Shown: positions 12,562 to 25,716, numbered from the stretch's first letter. The stretch: 64,000 nt of DNA from Warburgia ugandensis (GCA_035236585.1 CP141127.1:70413495-70477494); one strand, 5' to 3'. Program-made: numbers and translations. Notes: generated by a model not told the origin, from the sequence alone.

Positions 12562-14637
12562 TGTTTAATTTTGGTCATAAGACCCCTAATTTAACATTCA
12601 ATTAGATCATCTAATTGATCAAAATTCCAATTTTTAGCTTAATTTTTATTTTAGCTAAATTGATCATCCAACCATTAATTTGTCAACATTAATGGTTAGA
12701 TGATCATCAAAGCTAGTTAGAGGTATTATGTATGATTCTGATGACTCTAATATGGTCTTTTTTTTTACAGATTATTCAAAAGAAGCTAGGATGGATCAGA
12801 TCAAATTTCAATGGTGTAGATCATCTTGAAGATAAATAAGGCAAGAGGATATGGTTTCCTAAAAGAAGAAGAGTCTTAATAAGGAGAGGAGATTAGGGAT
12901 AAGATATGGAAGAAGAGGAAGCTTCCTAGGAAGGAAACTAATACCTAGAGGATAAGGAAAGAGGGGTAGAAGAGAATTAGAAGGGTGTAAAGTTTATAAA
13001 GAGATAACCATAGGAGCCCAAAGGAAGAGTCCTTTCGTTTTTGTTTTCCTTCCTTAGCTTAACTTTGTTCTTCCTTGCTTTCATTGTGTTTTTTTATTTA
13101 TTTATTATCTCTTTCCTTTTGCTTCTATTTCCATTCACCGCACTAGCCCCATCTCTCGTACCCTCCTATGTTTTCTACTTCTCCCATCTCAACATTCTCT
13201 ATCTATCACACACCCAATACGCTCCATCTCTCTCTTGTCCCCTGTCCATCAGAAACCAACACCTCTACCACCTTCTATTCTTAGTCATTTTCACTGCTTA
13301 GTCTCCACCAACCAAGCTTCTTCTCTACCCTATCTCCATCGTATTCCCATCTCTTTTCCTATTTCCTCTTTTTTCCCTCCCAATCTGTATCTCTCTCTTT
13401 TCCTAATTGGCAGCCTAGATCATTCCACACTCCCTTTCTCCCAATGCAACGGTTTCCCCCAGTCAACACTGTTCACTTGCACTCAACAACTCGAACCTAG
13501 TACCGACCTGCCTCTATTCTTCTTCATCTCTTTTCTCTTTAGTCTCTCTTCCACGCACCATTCCACCTAACTCCATCCTCTGTGTGGCATTGTCAACCTC
13601 GACATCCTCTGTTTTAGAAGCCGGGCGATGCCCCAGGCTCCTCTATTTGCCAGGCTTCACCGCATCATCCCAGCATGACATCTATTCTAGCATCGCACGA
13701 TATCGTCCTCGGCTCCCCACCCATCAGTTGCTCCACCTTCGTCAGCCGTCGACAATTGAGACCAAACACTGCTTTCTTCTTCGTTTCCAAGCTGGCACCA
13801 CACTGCTGAATGCCCCAGTAATCTCTGCTCCCATTACCGGCGTCATTGTTAGTTTTTCCAGCACCAGATGAAACCCAGTACTCCTAGGCACAACCCTGAT
13901 CACCAGCGTTTGCACCTCATCTCTTTCGGTATAGTCTTCCTCTATTTTAGTTTTGTTTTGTGAGAAGTTTAACTTTCAAGAAAAATTCTAGTTTTACCCT
14001 TAGTATAATAATTTTTATCACATTTCAGTCCTGTTACTGTTCTTATCTATGTTCTGCTTTATTCCCATTCTGTTATCTACATTCTATGTTATTCTCATTT
14101 AATCCAGGAACTATTTAATTTGAATCTATCTTACTCAAGCTTAAGCAGATTAACTGTTCTGCTTTAATCACAGGATATTTTCACTTTCTCATCTATTTCA
14201 ACTCTGAATTTCAATTAACTTTCAGATCTAGTTATGAGGACATCCCTTGGCTTGATTAACTTCTTTGACCTTAAATTTGAACTCGAGAAAGTGATCTAAA
14301 CTATCCAAATCTCAAATTTTTTATCTAGCATAGACTCTCAGATTTTTCAGAATCTGCCTAATTCATCTAGTGGATCATCAATTAGAAGCACCAGGAAGAG
14401 AATGATAAAGGTTGATTGAAGTTTATGATCCCATATTTGAAGAAATTGATGATAAGTAGTTTAGGGAAGTGAAATTTTCTTATTTTTTTTAGTTAAATTT
14501 CTGTCCTTTTTTTAATTGGATTTTTGTAATTTTCATTGATTAATATATCTAAAGTCTGATTGCACTTTCTATTAATTTTTATCATTTAATTTCAATTTTT
14601 GAATAATTAAATTTTATTGAAACCCCAAATTCTTAAA
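12562..14637 (+). repeat. N2 3' LTR
   Basis: It begins TGTTTAATTTTGG as the left LTR does. It shares the pyrimidine-rich block (13,130-13,900 against 4,390-5,200) and the closing GAATAATTAAATTTTATT stretch. The pyrimidine-rich frames (13,041-13,301; 13,235-13,570; 13,584-13,871) are by-products of composition. After 14,637 the sequence changes to the reverse-strand gag of N1. Confidence 0.78.
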
Positions 14638-15700
14638 GCGAGTCCTAGGAAAGGTTTGAACAATGAGGTTCATAACTATACCTCCCTAGTACGTATTCTT
14701 AGAACATGACAAATTAGAATGCCTAGCTCATCCTAGATTATAGCTCTCCAAATATGTGTTATTGTTGCAAGGGTTGCAATATGCACCAAGAGCATTCACT
14801 TGTTCTAAAAGGTATTCAGGGTATACTTTATTTGATGGACAAGTTGTAGTCAAATTGGTAGTACTAGAATAAGTACCATGTATCTCTTGTGGAGGTTTAT
14901 GGGATAGAGCAGCAGCCATGAAAGTTTCAAACATAATTTCAAGTTTTGTCCAATCTTCCACCAAAAGGCTCCATGTGTGATGGTACTCCAACTTCATATA
15001 GGCCTCCTTTCTTTTGTGGCTGGGCATTTCTCTCGCTCTTATGAGAATAATCCCATTGTTATGAGTTGTCTACTAAAGTTTGGAAAAATTCTGATGCCTC
15101 TTTTTCTCTTTTCATCATAAGAGTTCCTCCACTTACTGCATCTACCATTTGTTTATTTTGAGGTGTTAATGCCTCATAGAAATTCTAAATCTGTTTCCAT
15201 TTTTCAAATCCATGATGAGGGCACTTTTGTAATAATTCATTCCATCTCTCCCAACATTCATAATATTGTTCATCTTCTCTTTGTTGGAAATTAATGATTT
15301 CCCTACAAAGGGCATTAGTCTTATGGATAGGAAAGAATTTGTTTAGAAACTTCTTAGACAACTAGTCCCATGTGGCAATGGAACCAACCTCTAAAGAATT
15401 AATCCATAATTTGGCTTTGTCCTTTAATGAGAAAGAGAATAACCTCAGTCTAATAGAATCCTCAGTAACATTTCTATACTTGAATGTAGCACAAATATCA
15501 AGGAATTTCTTGATATGTAGGTAAGGGTTCTCTCTCTCACAACCATAGAAACATGGGAGTAATCGTATTACTCCAGGTTTAAGTTCAAAGTGGTCTACAT
15601 TGGTAGGTGGTAGTGTGATGCATGAAAGAGTAATGAATTGGAGTGGTGCATAAAAGTCGCACACTGCTTTATGCTCAAATGCTGCCGGTGGTCCAGCCAT
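14638..15700 (-). pseudogene. N1 gag fossil, N-terminal and middle part
   Basis: The minus strand gives a gag start (MAGPPAAFEHKAVCDFYAP) and the Retrotrans_gag core (NPYLHIKKFLDICATF; FSLKDKAKLWINSLEV) at 15,362-15,700. A later gag piece, MFETFMAAALSHKPPQE, lies at 14,728-15,027. Both match N2's gag in order. The region is broken. It continues across the N2 insertion at 4,283. Confidence 0.82.
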
Positions 15701-16901
15701 GGGGTTAGGTACTTGATTTCTTACCCCTTGTCGATGTGTATATTCAATCTCAGGATCTAATGGTACTAATTTGGTATGTTGAGATCATTGTCTTTGCATG
15801 CACTACAATGAAACCTAACTAAATGATGCAACCTGGACCTAAATGTGACTCCTAACTCTATGTATTATGCAATCAAACAATTCCTAATGCTAGGGAGTTG
15901 TTTTGATGTTCTTTGTAATCTATGAGGTTGTATCTTTTAACCTAAAGCTAGATAGCTCCTCCTTAGATTCAAATTTGACTATTCCTTACCAGTTAGATTT
16001 GCCCAAGGTGCTTAATACAATTCCCATGTAAGTAAGCATTTAGACCTTTACATCCGTAAAAAAAAAGGTGTGGGAAAATCACATGGATTTTAGATACCCA
16101 ATATAACCATAAAGTTCAAGAGCCACTAGAGTGATAATAGATCTCCTCTTTTAAAAAGGTTCCTATAAGCTTAAAAACTTATGTCCCTTACTACTTGATT
16201 TTAGATTAAAAATTAATAGTTGGGATCACAAGCATATAAGGAATTGGATTGATTTTCTAGGTGGGGTAAGGATATGGTGATGAATCTAGTCCTTATCTTA
16301 TGAGTGTTCCTCTGGTGCACTCACTAACATTATGTCCCATACACCATAAGGCAATAAATGTGGAATGCAAATACAAGAAAGCAAACTAATGCATCCTATA
16401 TGCTATCCAAACAAGAGTTAGATAGGTGCTCTCTAATGCAACAACCCTAATTAAAGATACAACAATTAAGATGAATAATCCCAAAACCATATGAATTATT
16501 CTATCAATATTAAATGCAACCTAACTAGAAAAGTAAATCCAAGTGAGGGATAATTACAATGGGGTTTTTGATAAAGATCAATTATGGGCTTCCATACCAC
16601 ACACATGCCATGTTTTAATACAACTCATTTAAAATTGAAATAAAGAAATTACAAGTTACAATGGGGCCCCAGTACAAGTTCACTCAAAAGGAAAAGAAAA
16701 AAAACTAATCTAAGAAATCAATCAAATTTCATGAAGTTCCTAGTGACAAATTCCCTCCGCACAAAAAAAGAAAGATATGTCAACTTTTGAAGAATTAGCA
16801 AGAAATGCAAATGCAATGCAAAAAACTTAATCCAATGTAACCTACAATTATGACAAAAAATAAACAATTCAAATAAGAATACAACCACAAATCCATTAAT
16901 A
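15701..16901 (-). other. N1 leader with a shared-module copy at 15,945-16,335
   Basis: This is the noncoding stretch between the primer site and gag. On the minus strand, 16,335 to 15,945 holds the module words in the standard order: TCACTCTAGTGGCTCTTGA, GTTATATTGGGTATC, AATCCATGTGATTTTCCC, then GGTCTAAATGCTTAC. No reading frame here looks real. Confidence 0.7.
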
Positions 16902-16920
16902 TTCATGGCAATGGCACCGA
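16902..16920 (-). other. N1 primer binding site, tRNA-Asp type
   Basis: Minus-strand TCGGTGCCATTGCCATGAA follows the LTR inner end by a few bases. It resembles the tRNA-Asp primer site seen in N2, O1 and N3. Confidence 0.7.
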
Positions 16921-19560
16921 AATATGGTGTAGATTTAAAATACTCCCAAGCACATGAATCAATATAGTATTTTCATGCAAGAGAGATCGATCCCATGAGA
17001 AATATCACAAATTTACAATGGATTTGATTTTATACAAATTGATTAACTTCATTCAAAGAAAGAGAGTTGTGATTAAACTAGGAAATAGGAAATGGAAGCA
17101 TGCATGGACTTAGAAACTAAACTTAAAAGAAACTTACTAAAAACTAAACTAAACAATGAAATTAGAAACTAAACTAATTAGAATACAAGAAACTAAAGGA
17201 AACAAATGTTAAATTAGCATGAATCAAATCAAGAAACTTAAATTAAAAAACTACTAAAAATGACACTTTCCTAAACTAGAATTCGAAAGTTTCTAAAATT
17301 ATAACTTTCTAAAACGAATTTAGGAACTTTCTAACACTAAACTCACATGCAAAAACAAGTAACCAATGAGATCTAACTAACTTTAACAAGAAATTAGAAA
17401 CGTGCATGTGAATGGAAGCTACCATTAAAAAGACTTTCTAAATTTAACATTTTCTAATTACTAGAACTTCCTAAAATTCAAAGAGGAAACTTTCTAAACC
17501 TAAACTAAGATGAAAAAAATGACTTAACTACTACAAAAATTAAATTAAGTAGCTAAAACCAAAAAGGAAAGTGACCTAGTACCGTGCTTGTGATCCATGG
17601 ATTGTATGCATGATTCTAAGGTGCAAAAGTAACTAGAAATGGTCAATCTAAAGTGAACTATCATGAAAAATAATTGATAGGTCTAATAAACAACATGAAA
17701 GCTAAATTTGTTTTAAAAGATTTAAGTGAATAAGGTGTTTAGATGTTTGGAAACAAAGCACAAAGTTAAGGGTAGAAAAATTCCATATTTCAACTACTTA
17801 AGAACATTCAACAAATCTAGCCTTAGAAAGCTATTGAAACCACAACTTACATGCAGGAAAATAACCCAAATCTACTTTGATAAAAGAAACATTCCATAAT
17901 GAGAAACCTTAAGAAACTTTATTGATTAATTCCTAGATTGCAACTAACATTCAGCACATAATACATGTTCAAAAGCTAGAAATTGAGTCCAATTCCTAAG
18001 CATAAAACCAATCTAAACAATACCAAAAGTGCAATCTAACACTTACAAACTGAAGTATGATGACATGTAAAGAAAACCCAGAAAGGAATTAAATAGAAAA
18101 GAAGGCTAAGTAGGTGAAGTAACTAAGGAAAATGGACCTAAAACTAAAGTCAGAATAAGGTGAAAAACTTGAATTTCAAGAGGAAAAATCAAGGTTCTAA
18201 CAAGCTCTTCTCTTGGTTGTCACTACTAGAGATGAATTAACTTGAATCTTAAGTGAATAACAAAGAAAAATAAGTGGAATTAGGGTGAAGAAAGAAGGAG
18301 AGGCTAGATGGAAAAGATGGTGTCAAATTAGAAATCAAAATAATGAAAACTAAACCAAAGCAAGCAAAATACTAATGTGAATTGGAGAGAAAATAACCAA
18401 GAAAATAAATATAAATCCAAAGGAAGAAAAGCAACTAAGAAATCCCAAAGTCCAACAACAAATAACACTAAAGGAAGCTTTGTTTCAAGGTGTCTTACCC
18501 ACGTCTACATGGAAAATTTGCATGGAACATGGTGGAACATGGGGCTATATATAGATGACATAAGCCAAATGATTAGGAAAGATATGGAAAGATCTAGGGT
18601 TTTGAAGTTAATTGAATTGAAGTAGATCTAAAGTTTCCCATTTGATCACCAATTAGGAAGGGGGGATGTCTTTTTCCATGGAAGTGCCTCCCTCCTCTAA
18701 CTTGTAACCCTAGGTCAATTGAATGGAAAAAGAGTGGGAAATGGAGTTGGGAAGTAGTGCTTCTCTCTTGATGGTTCCACCAATGCATAGTCATCTTGCC
18801 TTTTACATAATTCTCTTAAACATTCTAATTAAACCTTGAAAATCTAAATTTAGAAAATGGATCATTGCTTGAATTGTCCTCCAATTTTATGACTCCATGT
18901 TTCTCATTTTGAGGGCTCATTTGGCTTGGCTTCATGGCTCACGCCCTTGGTTTTAATGGCTTGTCTTGAATTCCTAAGCTTGTGATCTTCTCTCATGACT
19001 TATATGGCTAAGGTGGCTTAAATGGCTTCCATGCAAAGGTGATGAAAATGCATGGCTTGCTTCATGGACTCATTTTAGTCACCTTTACCTCTTCCAATTG
19101 CTTCCAACAATCCATCATCTTGCCATGATGACCTTAATCTACTTTCAAATGTTGAAATCTAGGCCTTGACTCCATCTTTTGATCTTGATCTTTATTTCTC
19201 ATCTCAGTAAATCTTGACCTTTGGATCATCTCTTCAAGACTTACAAAAGTTAAAAACCCTAATTAAATTCTAAAAATATAATAGTTCATATACTTACTTC
19301 ATAATATCCTCTAAACCTATAAAATATCAAACTTTTGAATTATTAGGTCAGAATTGCATGTGTCACAAAATTCTAATTAAAAACCCTAATTTAACACTAT
19401 AAGTTATAACACGTTGGCTACTAATTGGATATTTTTTTATACAAATTAAACACTTATCAAAACCCACTTAGTTAGTTAGTTGTCTATTTAGTGTATAACT
19501 TAGGTTACATGATTAATTACATTATAAGCATCAATCTGCCATGTTTGACCACATGAATCA

Positions 19561-20083
19561 TGAGCACCATCCATGGGTCATGCACATGGTTTGTAGGTGA
19601 AATTCTTGTTAGATCTTACCTTGTTTTGTTCTTTAATTCTAAAGTAGCAATAGTTAATTCATGGTTTGCATCTTAGTTTAGATTTAGGAATCTTCCTTAG
19701 TAAATTTTAGAATGTTTTAGGTTTAGGAAATATTTTATTTTTAGTAAGTTGTGTTTTTTAGTTTCCTTAGGTTATATTGCATACTTTTAATTCATTCTAA
19801 GTTGTTACAGTTCCTTGTTTGAATGCATATTAGTTAGGTGATTTTATATTTTTATTACTTAGTTATTTCTTCTTTAGTTTTCATTAGTTGCAATTTCTAA
19901 TTTTGTGCATGTTTTACATTGCTAGATAAATTAACTCAATCTTTCTTGTTTGTCTAAGATAAATAAGTTAAATAAGATCCATCCTAAATACATTTCTATG
20001 AGAATCCTCATGGGTTGACTTTAGTTTCATGATAATACTACAATTGATTCGTGTGCTTATGAGTTAAGTAAAGCATCACAATA
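19561..20083 (+). repeat. O1 5' LTR
   Basis: It starts TGAGCACCATCCATGGGTCA. It matches 24,594-25,134 throughout, including GTTAGATCTTACCTTGTTT and TAAATAAGATCCATCCTAAA. It ends just before the primer site. Confidence 0.8.
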
Positions 20084-20088
20084 AGTTT

Positions 20089-20107
20089 TTGGTGCTATTG
20101 CCAGGGA
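20089..20107 (+). other. O1 primer binding site, tRNA-Asp type
   Basis: TTGGTGCTATTGCCAGGGA follows the LTR by five bases and resembles the complement of the tRNA-Asp 3' end. Confidence 0.75.
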
Positions 20108-20754
20108 ATTGCAACATATTTGTGGGTGAATCTTGTTTGAATTGTTTATCTCTAGTCTAGGTTTAGGATTGCATTAGCTTTGCATATTTTTCTTACTCAC
20201 CACAAATTAATATCTTGTTTGTTTTTGTGTGATGAGAATACAACAAAAGGAGTGGTGGCGATCCTTTGGGCCACGGCTTCATCATATTAGATATGATTTA
20301 TTTGCTTTCTTAGCTTAGGATTTTTGTGCGAAACATGTAGTGAGGTCCATTGTATTTTTCACTTCATCATTCAATTTTAAATGGTTTGTAATAATATGGG
20401 GTAAGTGTGGGGTATGGTGGCCCACACTTGATCATCATCGGAACCCTCACTATAAACATCCTCCACTCTTCTTTTCTTTTTCTAGTTTAGATGCATTTAG
20501 GGTAAAATTTCATTTGAATGGTAGTGTAATTGATGTAGATTAGGGCATTCATGATAATTGTTGCATTTCATTTAGGTATATTTGCATCAGTTTTGCACCT
20601 ATTTAACAAAGGTTAGCATAAGCTCAGTTATAAACAAAGCATAGATTGTTTGGTTATAGTTTATTATCTGGTGAGGTATTAGACCCTTTGTTAAGTATCA
20701 TATAGGTAGGAATTAGTTTGCTTTTGTTTTGCATTGCACTTTAACGCTTTATGG

Positions 20755-21045
20755 TGGAATGGATCATAATGCTAGTAAGGGCCCCATAGGAACCCTTATA
20801 AGATAAGGACTAGATTTCATCACCAGATCCTTGGCCCACATAGGAAATCAATCAAATTCCTTGTATGTCATGATACCAACCCTTGAACTATTAAAATAAA
20901 ATTAAGTATGAAGAGACTTAAGGTATTGAGCTCATAGGAACCCTTTAGAAGGAGGTGATCTACTGTCACTCTAGTGGCTTTTGAGCATTGTGGTTATAAT
21001 AGGTGTCTTAAAATCCAAGTGATTTTCCCATGTCTTTCATTGACG
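20755..21045 (+). other. O1 leader copy of the shared module
   Basis: It contains GTCACTCTAGTGGCTTTTGA, GGTTATAATAGGTGTCTT and AAATCCAAGTGATTTTCCC in the same order as the other copies. The last part of the module (the CCTCCTTACATGAGG end) is not present here; gag-tail sequence follows instead. Confidence 0.75.
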
Positions 21046-21239
21046 TCAAGTTTTTTAACAATTCGAGATAAGGTCTAGTTCTCCACCCCATAATTCTTAT
21101 GAGCAAGCCAAGTCCATAATGGCCCTTAGGAGAGGTCGTTAGGTTGAAAACATGGGTGGACAACCTAAGGAAACTGTAGAGGAAGATGAGACATTCAAAA
21201 CACAGGAGAAAGAAAAAAGATAGAAATCTGTTGCTGAAC

Positions 21240-21860
21240 TTGTAGTGGAGGCACCTTATATGGATGAAGCTCCATTTCCTCAATTACTGAACAAAGCTAG
21301 GAAGGGAACAAATTTCAATGAGCTAATGGATGTTTTCAAGCATGTATAAATCAACATTCCATTGCTAAATGTCATCGAGGATATTCATGCCTACGCTAAG
21401 TTCCTAAAAGATCTCTGCAAAAGAACGAGAAAGCTGAATATACAAAGAAAGCTTTCCTCACCAAGCAAGTGAGCCCTTTGATCCAACACCAAACCCCTCC
21501 TAACTTTAAAGACCCAGGGTGCCCTATAATTTCATGCATTATTAGAGACCATGTCATAGATAGGGCATTGCTTGACCTAGGGGCTAGTGTTAACCTATTG
21601 CCATACCATGTGGCATGGTTGATGATGTTTAGATATAGATGGACCAATTCTACTACCTAATCGAATTCATTGTACTGGCCACCAGCCTATATCTAACCCC
21701 AGTTGTTAAATCCAGATTATACTTGGATGTCCATTCTTGGCGACATCCTATGCCATTATAAACTATAGGAACAATGTGATGAAACTATCCTTCGGCAATA
21801 TGAAAGTCAAGCTTAATGTTTTCAATGCCAACCATCAACATTTAGGCCTCAATGATTCCT
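21240..21860 (+). pseudogene. O1 gag tail and retropepsin region
   Basis: The gag-protease junction is recognisable: a FPQLLNKARKGTNFNELMDV-like segment near 21,275-21,330. It is followed by the protease active-site piece ALLDLGASVNLLPYH at about 21,565-21,610 and the ILGCPFLATS-like element near 21,720. It is a broken fossil. The equivalents in N2 lie at 8,706-9,490. Confidence 0.75.
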
Positions 21861-22319
21861 ACAAGGTCTAATTCAAGATACTTAACCACCATTGTCCATC
21901 TTAGATCCACTTGAGGTATATTTAGCTCATTTAAACTACAATTTTGATATAGAAAACTCCATTGAAGAGGTGAATAATCTATTATATGTTGCACCCATAA
22001 TGGATACCTCTAAATGGGGCCTCATGCGAAGCCAACCCCTAAAAATTTGAAGTACTATTACTTAGAATCAGAAGAAACCTTACCTGTAATCATAGCTGCT
22101 AATCTAGACGAAGAACATGAAGTGGGCTTATCAATGTTCTTAAGGAACACAAGACTACTTTAGGGTGGACCATAGTGGACATCAAAGGGTTAGCCCTGAT
22201 GTGTTCATGCACAAAATCCATCTATAGGAAATGCTAAACCTTATAGGGAAATGCAAAAGAGACAAAACCCCCACATGAAGGACATGGTAAGAGGTGATGT
22301 TCTTAAGCTTTTAGATGTG

Positions 22320-23130
22320 ACATGATATACCCCATTTGCTGATAACACTTGGGTCAGCCCCGTTTAGATTGTATCTAAGAAATACAATGTCATGGTAATA
22401 AAAAATGAGGATAATGAGTTAGTGCTCACTCACATGACTAATCAGGTGGAGAGTTTATATTGATTACTAGGAGTTGAACAAGGTCACGAGGAAAGATTAC
22501 TTTCCTCTTCCTTTTATTGACCAAATGCTTGAGAGGTTAGCAAGTCATAGCTATTACCTTTTTTTATACGATTATTATGGATATAATTAGATTCCTATAG
22601 CACTTGAAGACCAAGAGAAGACCACTTTCACCTACTTTTTGGGACCTTTGGTTATTGACTTATGCCTTTCAGACTATATATTGCTCCAACCGCTTTCCAA
22701 AGGTGTATGTTGAGTATATTTTCCAACATGGTAGAAAGATTTGTAAAGGTGTTCATGGATGACTTGTTAGTTTTTGGTTCTTATATTGATGAGTGTCTAC
22801 ACCATTTGAATTTAGTTCTTACAAGGTGTTAGGAGAAAATTTTAGCATTGATTCTAGGCCACATAATATCACAAAATGGTATAGAGGTAGATAAGGCCAA
22901 GGTGGATTTAATCGCTAACCTTCCTCCACCAAGGTCAGTGAAAGAAATCAACTCTTTTCTAGGTCATGTTGGGTTTTACAGGAGATTCATCAAAGATTTC
23001 AATAAGATTACCATGCCTCTTTGTAATTTTCTTAAAAAGGAGGCCTCTTTTGACTTTGATGAAGATTGTAGACAAACATTTAAGTTCTTAAAGGTCAAAC
23101 TAACCTCTACACCTATCATTCAATCGCTTA
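22320..23130 (+). pseudogene. O1 reverse transcriptase region
   Basis: Translations show the Ty3/gypsy RT blocks: a TTFTYFLGPLVI-like stretch near 22,620, the catalytic VFMDDLLVFGSY near 22,750 (family F/Y-x-DD), and the RT-connection segment at 22,848-23,135 (GHIISQNGIEVDKAKV, then FLGHVGFYRRFIKDF). RT would copy the element RNA into DNA. Broken. Confidence 0.85.
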
Positions 23131-23520
23131 ACTAAAGTACACCATTTGAGATAATGTGTGATGCTTCAGATAATGTGATTGGGGCTGTTTTGGGGTAGTG
23201 CATTAACAAACTTCCCCAAGTGATATATTATGCTAACAAAACACTAAACAATGCACAACTCAATATTCTACCACAGAGAAAGAGTTGCTGGTTGTCGTGT
23301 CCACGTTGGATGAGTTTAGATCTTACTTGTTAAGATCTAAAGTTATAGTATACTCAGATTATGCAGCTTTTAAACATCTCATTTTCAAAAACGAGGTAAA
23401 ACCCAAGTTGATCAGATGGATACTACTACTACTACATTAATTTGATTTTAAAATTTGGGGTAAGAAAGGTTTTAAAAACATTGTAGCAAACCACTTATCC
23501 ATGCTAGTGTTGGAGAATAC
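23131..23520 (+). pseudogene. O1 RNase H region
   Basis: Recognisable pieces include a MCDASDNVIGAVLG-like segment with the first catalytic Asp near 23,155, a [15 protein letters not shown]-like stretch near 23,222 and a SDYAAFKHL-like stretch near 23,355. It ends near the NIVANHLSML-like close at 23,480. It follows RT directly, as usual. Broken. Confidence 0.8.
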
Positions 23521-23589
23521 TAGCAAAAATGTGCATATTACATAAGCTTTTTCAGATGAACAATTAATGCACACTTCCCAGTTATCTTG

Positions 23590-24460
23590 GTATGGAGATA
23601 TAGTTAACTATCTTGTTAAGGAACAATTGCCTAATCACTGGACCAAACAAGATAGAAAAAGATTTATGGCCAAAGTTCAATACTTTAGCTCGAATGAACC
23701 ATACTTATTTAAGTACTATCCCAATTAGGTTATTAGGAGATGCATACCTGATATTGAGCATAATGATATCACTCTCCTTCTATCATGATCATGCTTGTGG
23801 GGGCCATTTTAGCTCTAGAAATACCGTTGTAAAGATTTTGCAGTGTGATTTTTATTGGCCCACCATTTTCAAAGATTCACATGCGTACTACACAACATGT
23901 GGTAGGTGCCAGAGATTCTGAAGTATAGGGAGGAAAAATATGATGCCCTTAAACCCCATCCTGATTGTAGAACCTTTTGATGTTTGTGGCATAGATTTCA
24001 TGGGGCCATTTACTAATTTCTTTAGATATTTGTAAATCCTCATGGGGGTGGACTACATGTCCAAAGGGGTGGAAGCCATGCCTTGTAAGACCAATGACCA
24101 CAAGGTGGTGATCAAATTTCTAAAAGAAAATTTATTTGCCAGCTTTGGGACTCCACATGCCATAGTTATTGATGGGGGAAAACACTTTTGCAATAAAGTG
24201 TTTTAAAATTTAATGAAAAGGTATGGTGTTAACCACAGAATAGCTACCCCATATCACTCTCAAAGCAGTGAGCAAGTAGAGGTGTCGAATAAAGAAATTA
24301 AGTGCATTTTAAAGAAGACAGTCAATCTAAATAGGAAAGACTGGTCTATAAGACTTACTGACATTTTATAGGCCTATCGCACTATCTATAAGTCTCCTAT
24401 AGGTATATCACCTTGCCACCTGGTCTATGGAAAGGCCTGCGACTTACTAGTATAACCAAA
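23590..24460 (+). pseudogene. O1 integrase region
   Basis: The zinc-binding part is seen at 23,613-23,921 (HDHACGGHFSSRNTVVKILQ, then CGRCQRF, the HHCC pattern). The catalytic core follows, with a VCGIDFMGPF-like stretch near 23,980 and VIDGGKHFCN near 24,165. The core ends in [20 protein letters not shown] near 24,245 and YRTIYKSPIGISPCHLVYGK near 24,375. Integrase would insert the DNA copy. Broken. Confidence 0.85.
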
Positions 24461-24593
24461 ATATACGACATATTAGGCTATAAAAAATCTTAATTTTGAT
24501 TTAGATGCATATAAGTCTACACAGCTATGCAAAGTTTGAATGAAGATTAATCATGATGAACAAATCTTAATGAAGTTCTTCACCCCAAGACCA

Positions 24594-25134
24594 TGCACAC
24601 CATTGATGGGTCATGTACATGGTTCTTAGGTGAAACTCTTGTTAGATCTTACCTTGTTTAGTTGTTTAATTCTAGATTAGGAGTAGCTAATTCATGGCTT
24701 GCATCTTATTTTCGATTTAGGAAGTGTCCTTAGTTAATTTTTGAAAGTTTTATCTTTCTAAATTTTTACGTTTAGGAAGTATTTATTTTTAGTAAGTTGT
24801 GATTTGAAGTTTCCTTAGGTCATGTTGCATAGTTTTAATTCATTCTAAGTTGATGTAGTTCCTTGTTTGAATGCATGTTAGTTAGGTATGTTTATATTTT
24901 CATTACTTAGCTTATTTCTTAGCAAGTTTCCATTAGTTGTAATTTCTAATTTTGTGCATGTTTTACATTCCTAGATAAATCAACTCAATCTTCCTTTGTT
25001 TCGCTAAGATAAACAAGTTAAATAAGATCCATCCTAAATACATTTCCAGGAGATTTCTCATGGGATCGACCTTGTTTGCATGAAACTACTATAATTGATT
25101 AGTGACCTTGTGAGTTAAGTAAAACATTACAACA
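24594..25134 (+). repeat. O1 3' LTR
   Basis: It starts TGCACACCATTGATGGGTCA, the partner of the 19,561 start. It ends ...ACATTACAACA, after which N1's LTR sequence resumes. Confidence 0.8.
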
Positions 25135-25716
25135 ATCATGATTGTATGTCATTGATCTACTGGTAAATTGATAGATCTGAGTTTTTGACGATTGTGAATT
25201 GTTTCAAATAATCAAATGAGGTAATTGATTCACATTAGACTAGAAAAACCATGGATCTTGTAATCTTAAGTTAACTAATAGTTCTAATCAGAAATTATAA
25301 ACTCATGAATAGATCTGAACTGTTCATCTACAATTGACAACGTAGATATAAATTTTTAGCAATTGGTGATAGTTTATTATGGTTGGAAAGTTAGATAAGT
25401 AGAATTAAATGGTTGAGATGGTTCAATAATGTTAAAATTGGTTTCCACCTCATCTAAGGAGATTTGAACCATCAATCAATAATGGTAGTGCAAAACCTAA
25501 GTTAATGAACCTTTAAGGGAAAGATTGTGTTGATGCACTATCCAAACTTAGATTCTCAATTAGATTCTAAACTCTAGCTTGATTTTATATGTTATCCAAG
25601 TTCTTTTGCATAATTAGAGTTCAACCCTTGATTTAGACCTTTTGACATGTGTGATAAAGATGATGGAATTGACAAGTTCACCATGAGAGGTAGGAGTTTA
25701 ACATTTCAAACTTCCT

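Larger units (their letters stand above)
4284..14637 (+). mobile_element. N2: non-autonomous OTA-type element (gag-protease), inserted in N1
   Basis: N2 has similar LTRs at 4,284-5,962 and 12,562-14,637, both starting TGTTTAATTTTGG, and a tRNA-Asp-like primer site after the first. Inside are a leader with the shared module, a gag region, two retropepsin regions in tandem and a long noncoding tail ending in a short G-rich stretch before the second LTR. No RT, RNase H or integrase is recognisable between them. A weak target duplication is possible: GCAAG before the left LTR and GCGAG after the right one. The right LTR stops about 85 bp short of the left one's end, so the exact right border is uncertain. 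The coding parts are broken in many places. Confidence 0.75.
19561..25134 (+). mobile_element. O1: Athila-like Ty3/gypsy element inside the N1 LTR
   Basis: LTRs of about 520-540 bp (19,561-20,083 and 24,594-25,134) flank a tRNA-Asp-like primer site, a leader with the shared module, a gag tail, retropepsin, RT, RNase H and integrase regions in the order usual for Ty3/gypsy. The bases ATCA stand just outside both ends (19,557-19,560 and 25,135-25,138), a possible short target duplication. RT phrases such as VFMDDLLVFGSY and GHIISQNGIEVDKAKV are close to the Athila lineage. No envelope-like frame was seen. It is not whole, with at least ten breaks in the coding part. The LTRs differ visibly, so it is old, but younger than N1, which it interrupts. 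Confidence 0.8.

Noticed and set aside
24460-24593. Envelope-like gene expected after integrase in an Athila-type element
   Set aside because: Only about 130 bases separate the last integrase text from the O1 3' LTR, so no such gene is present.
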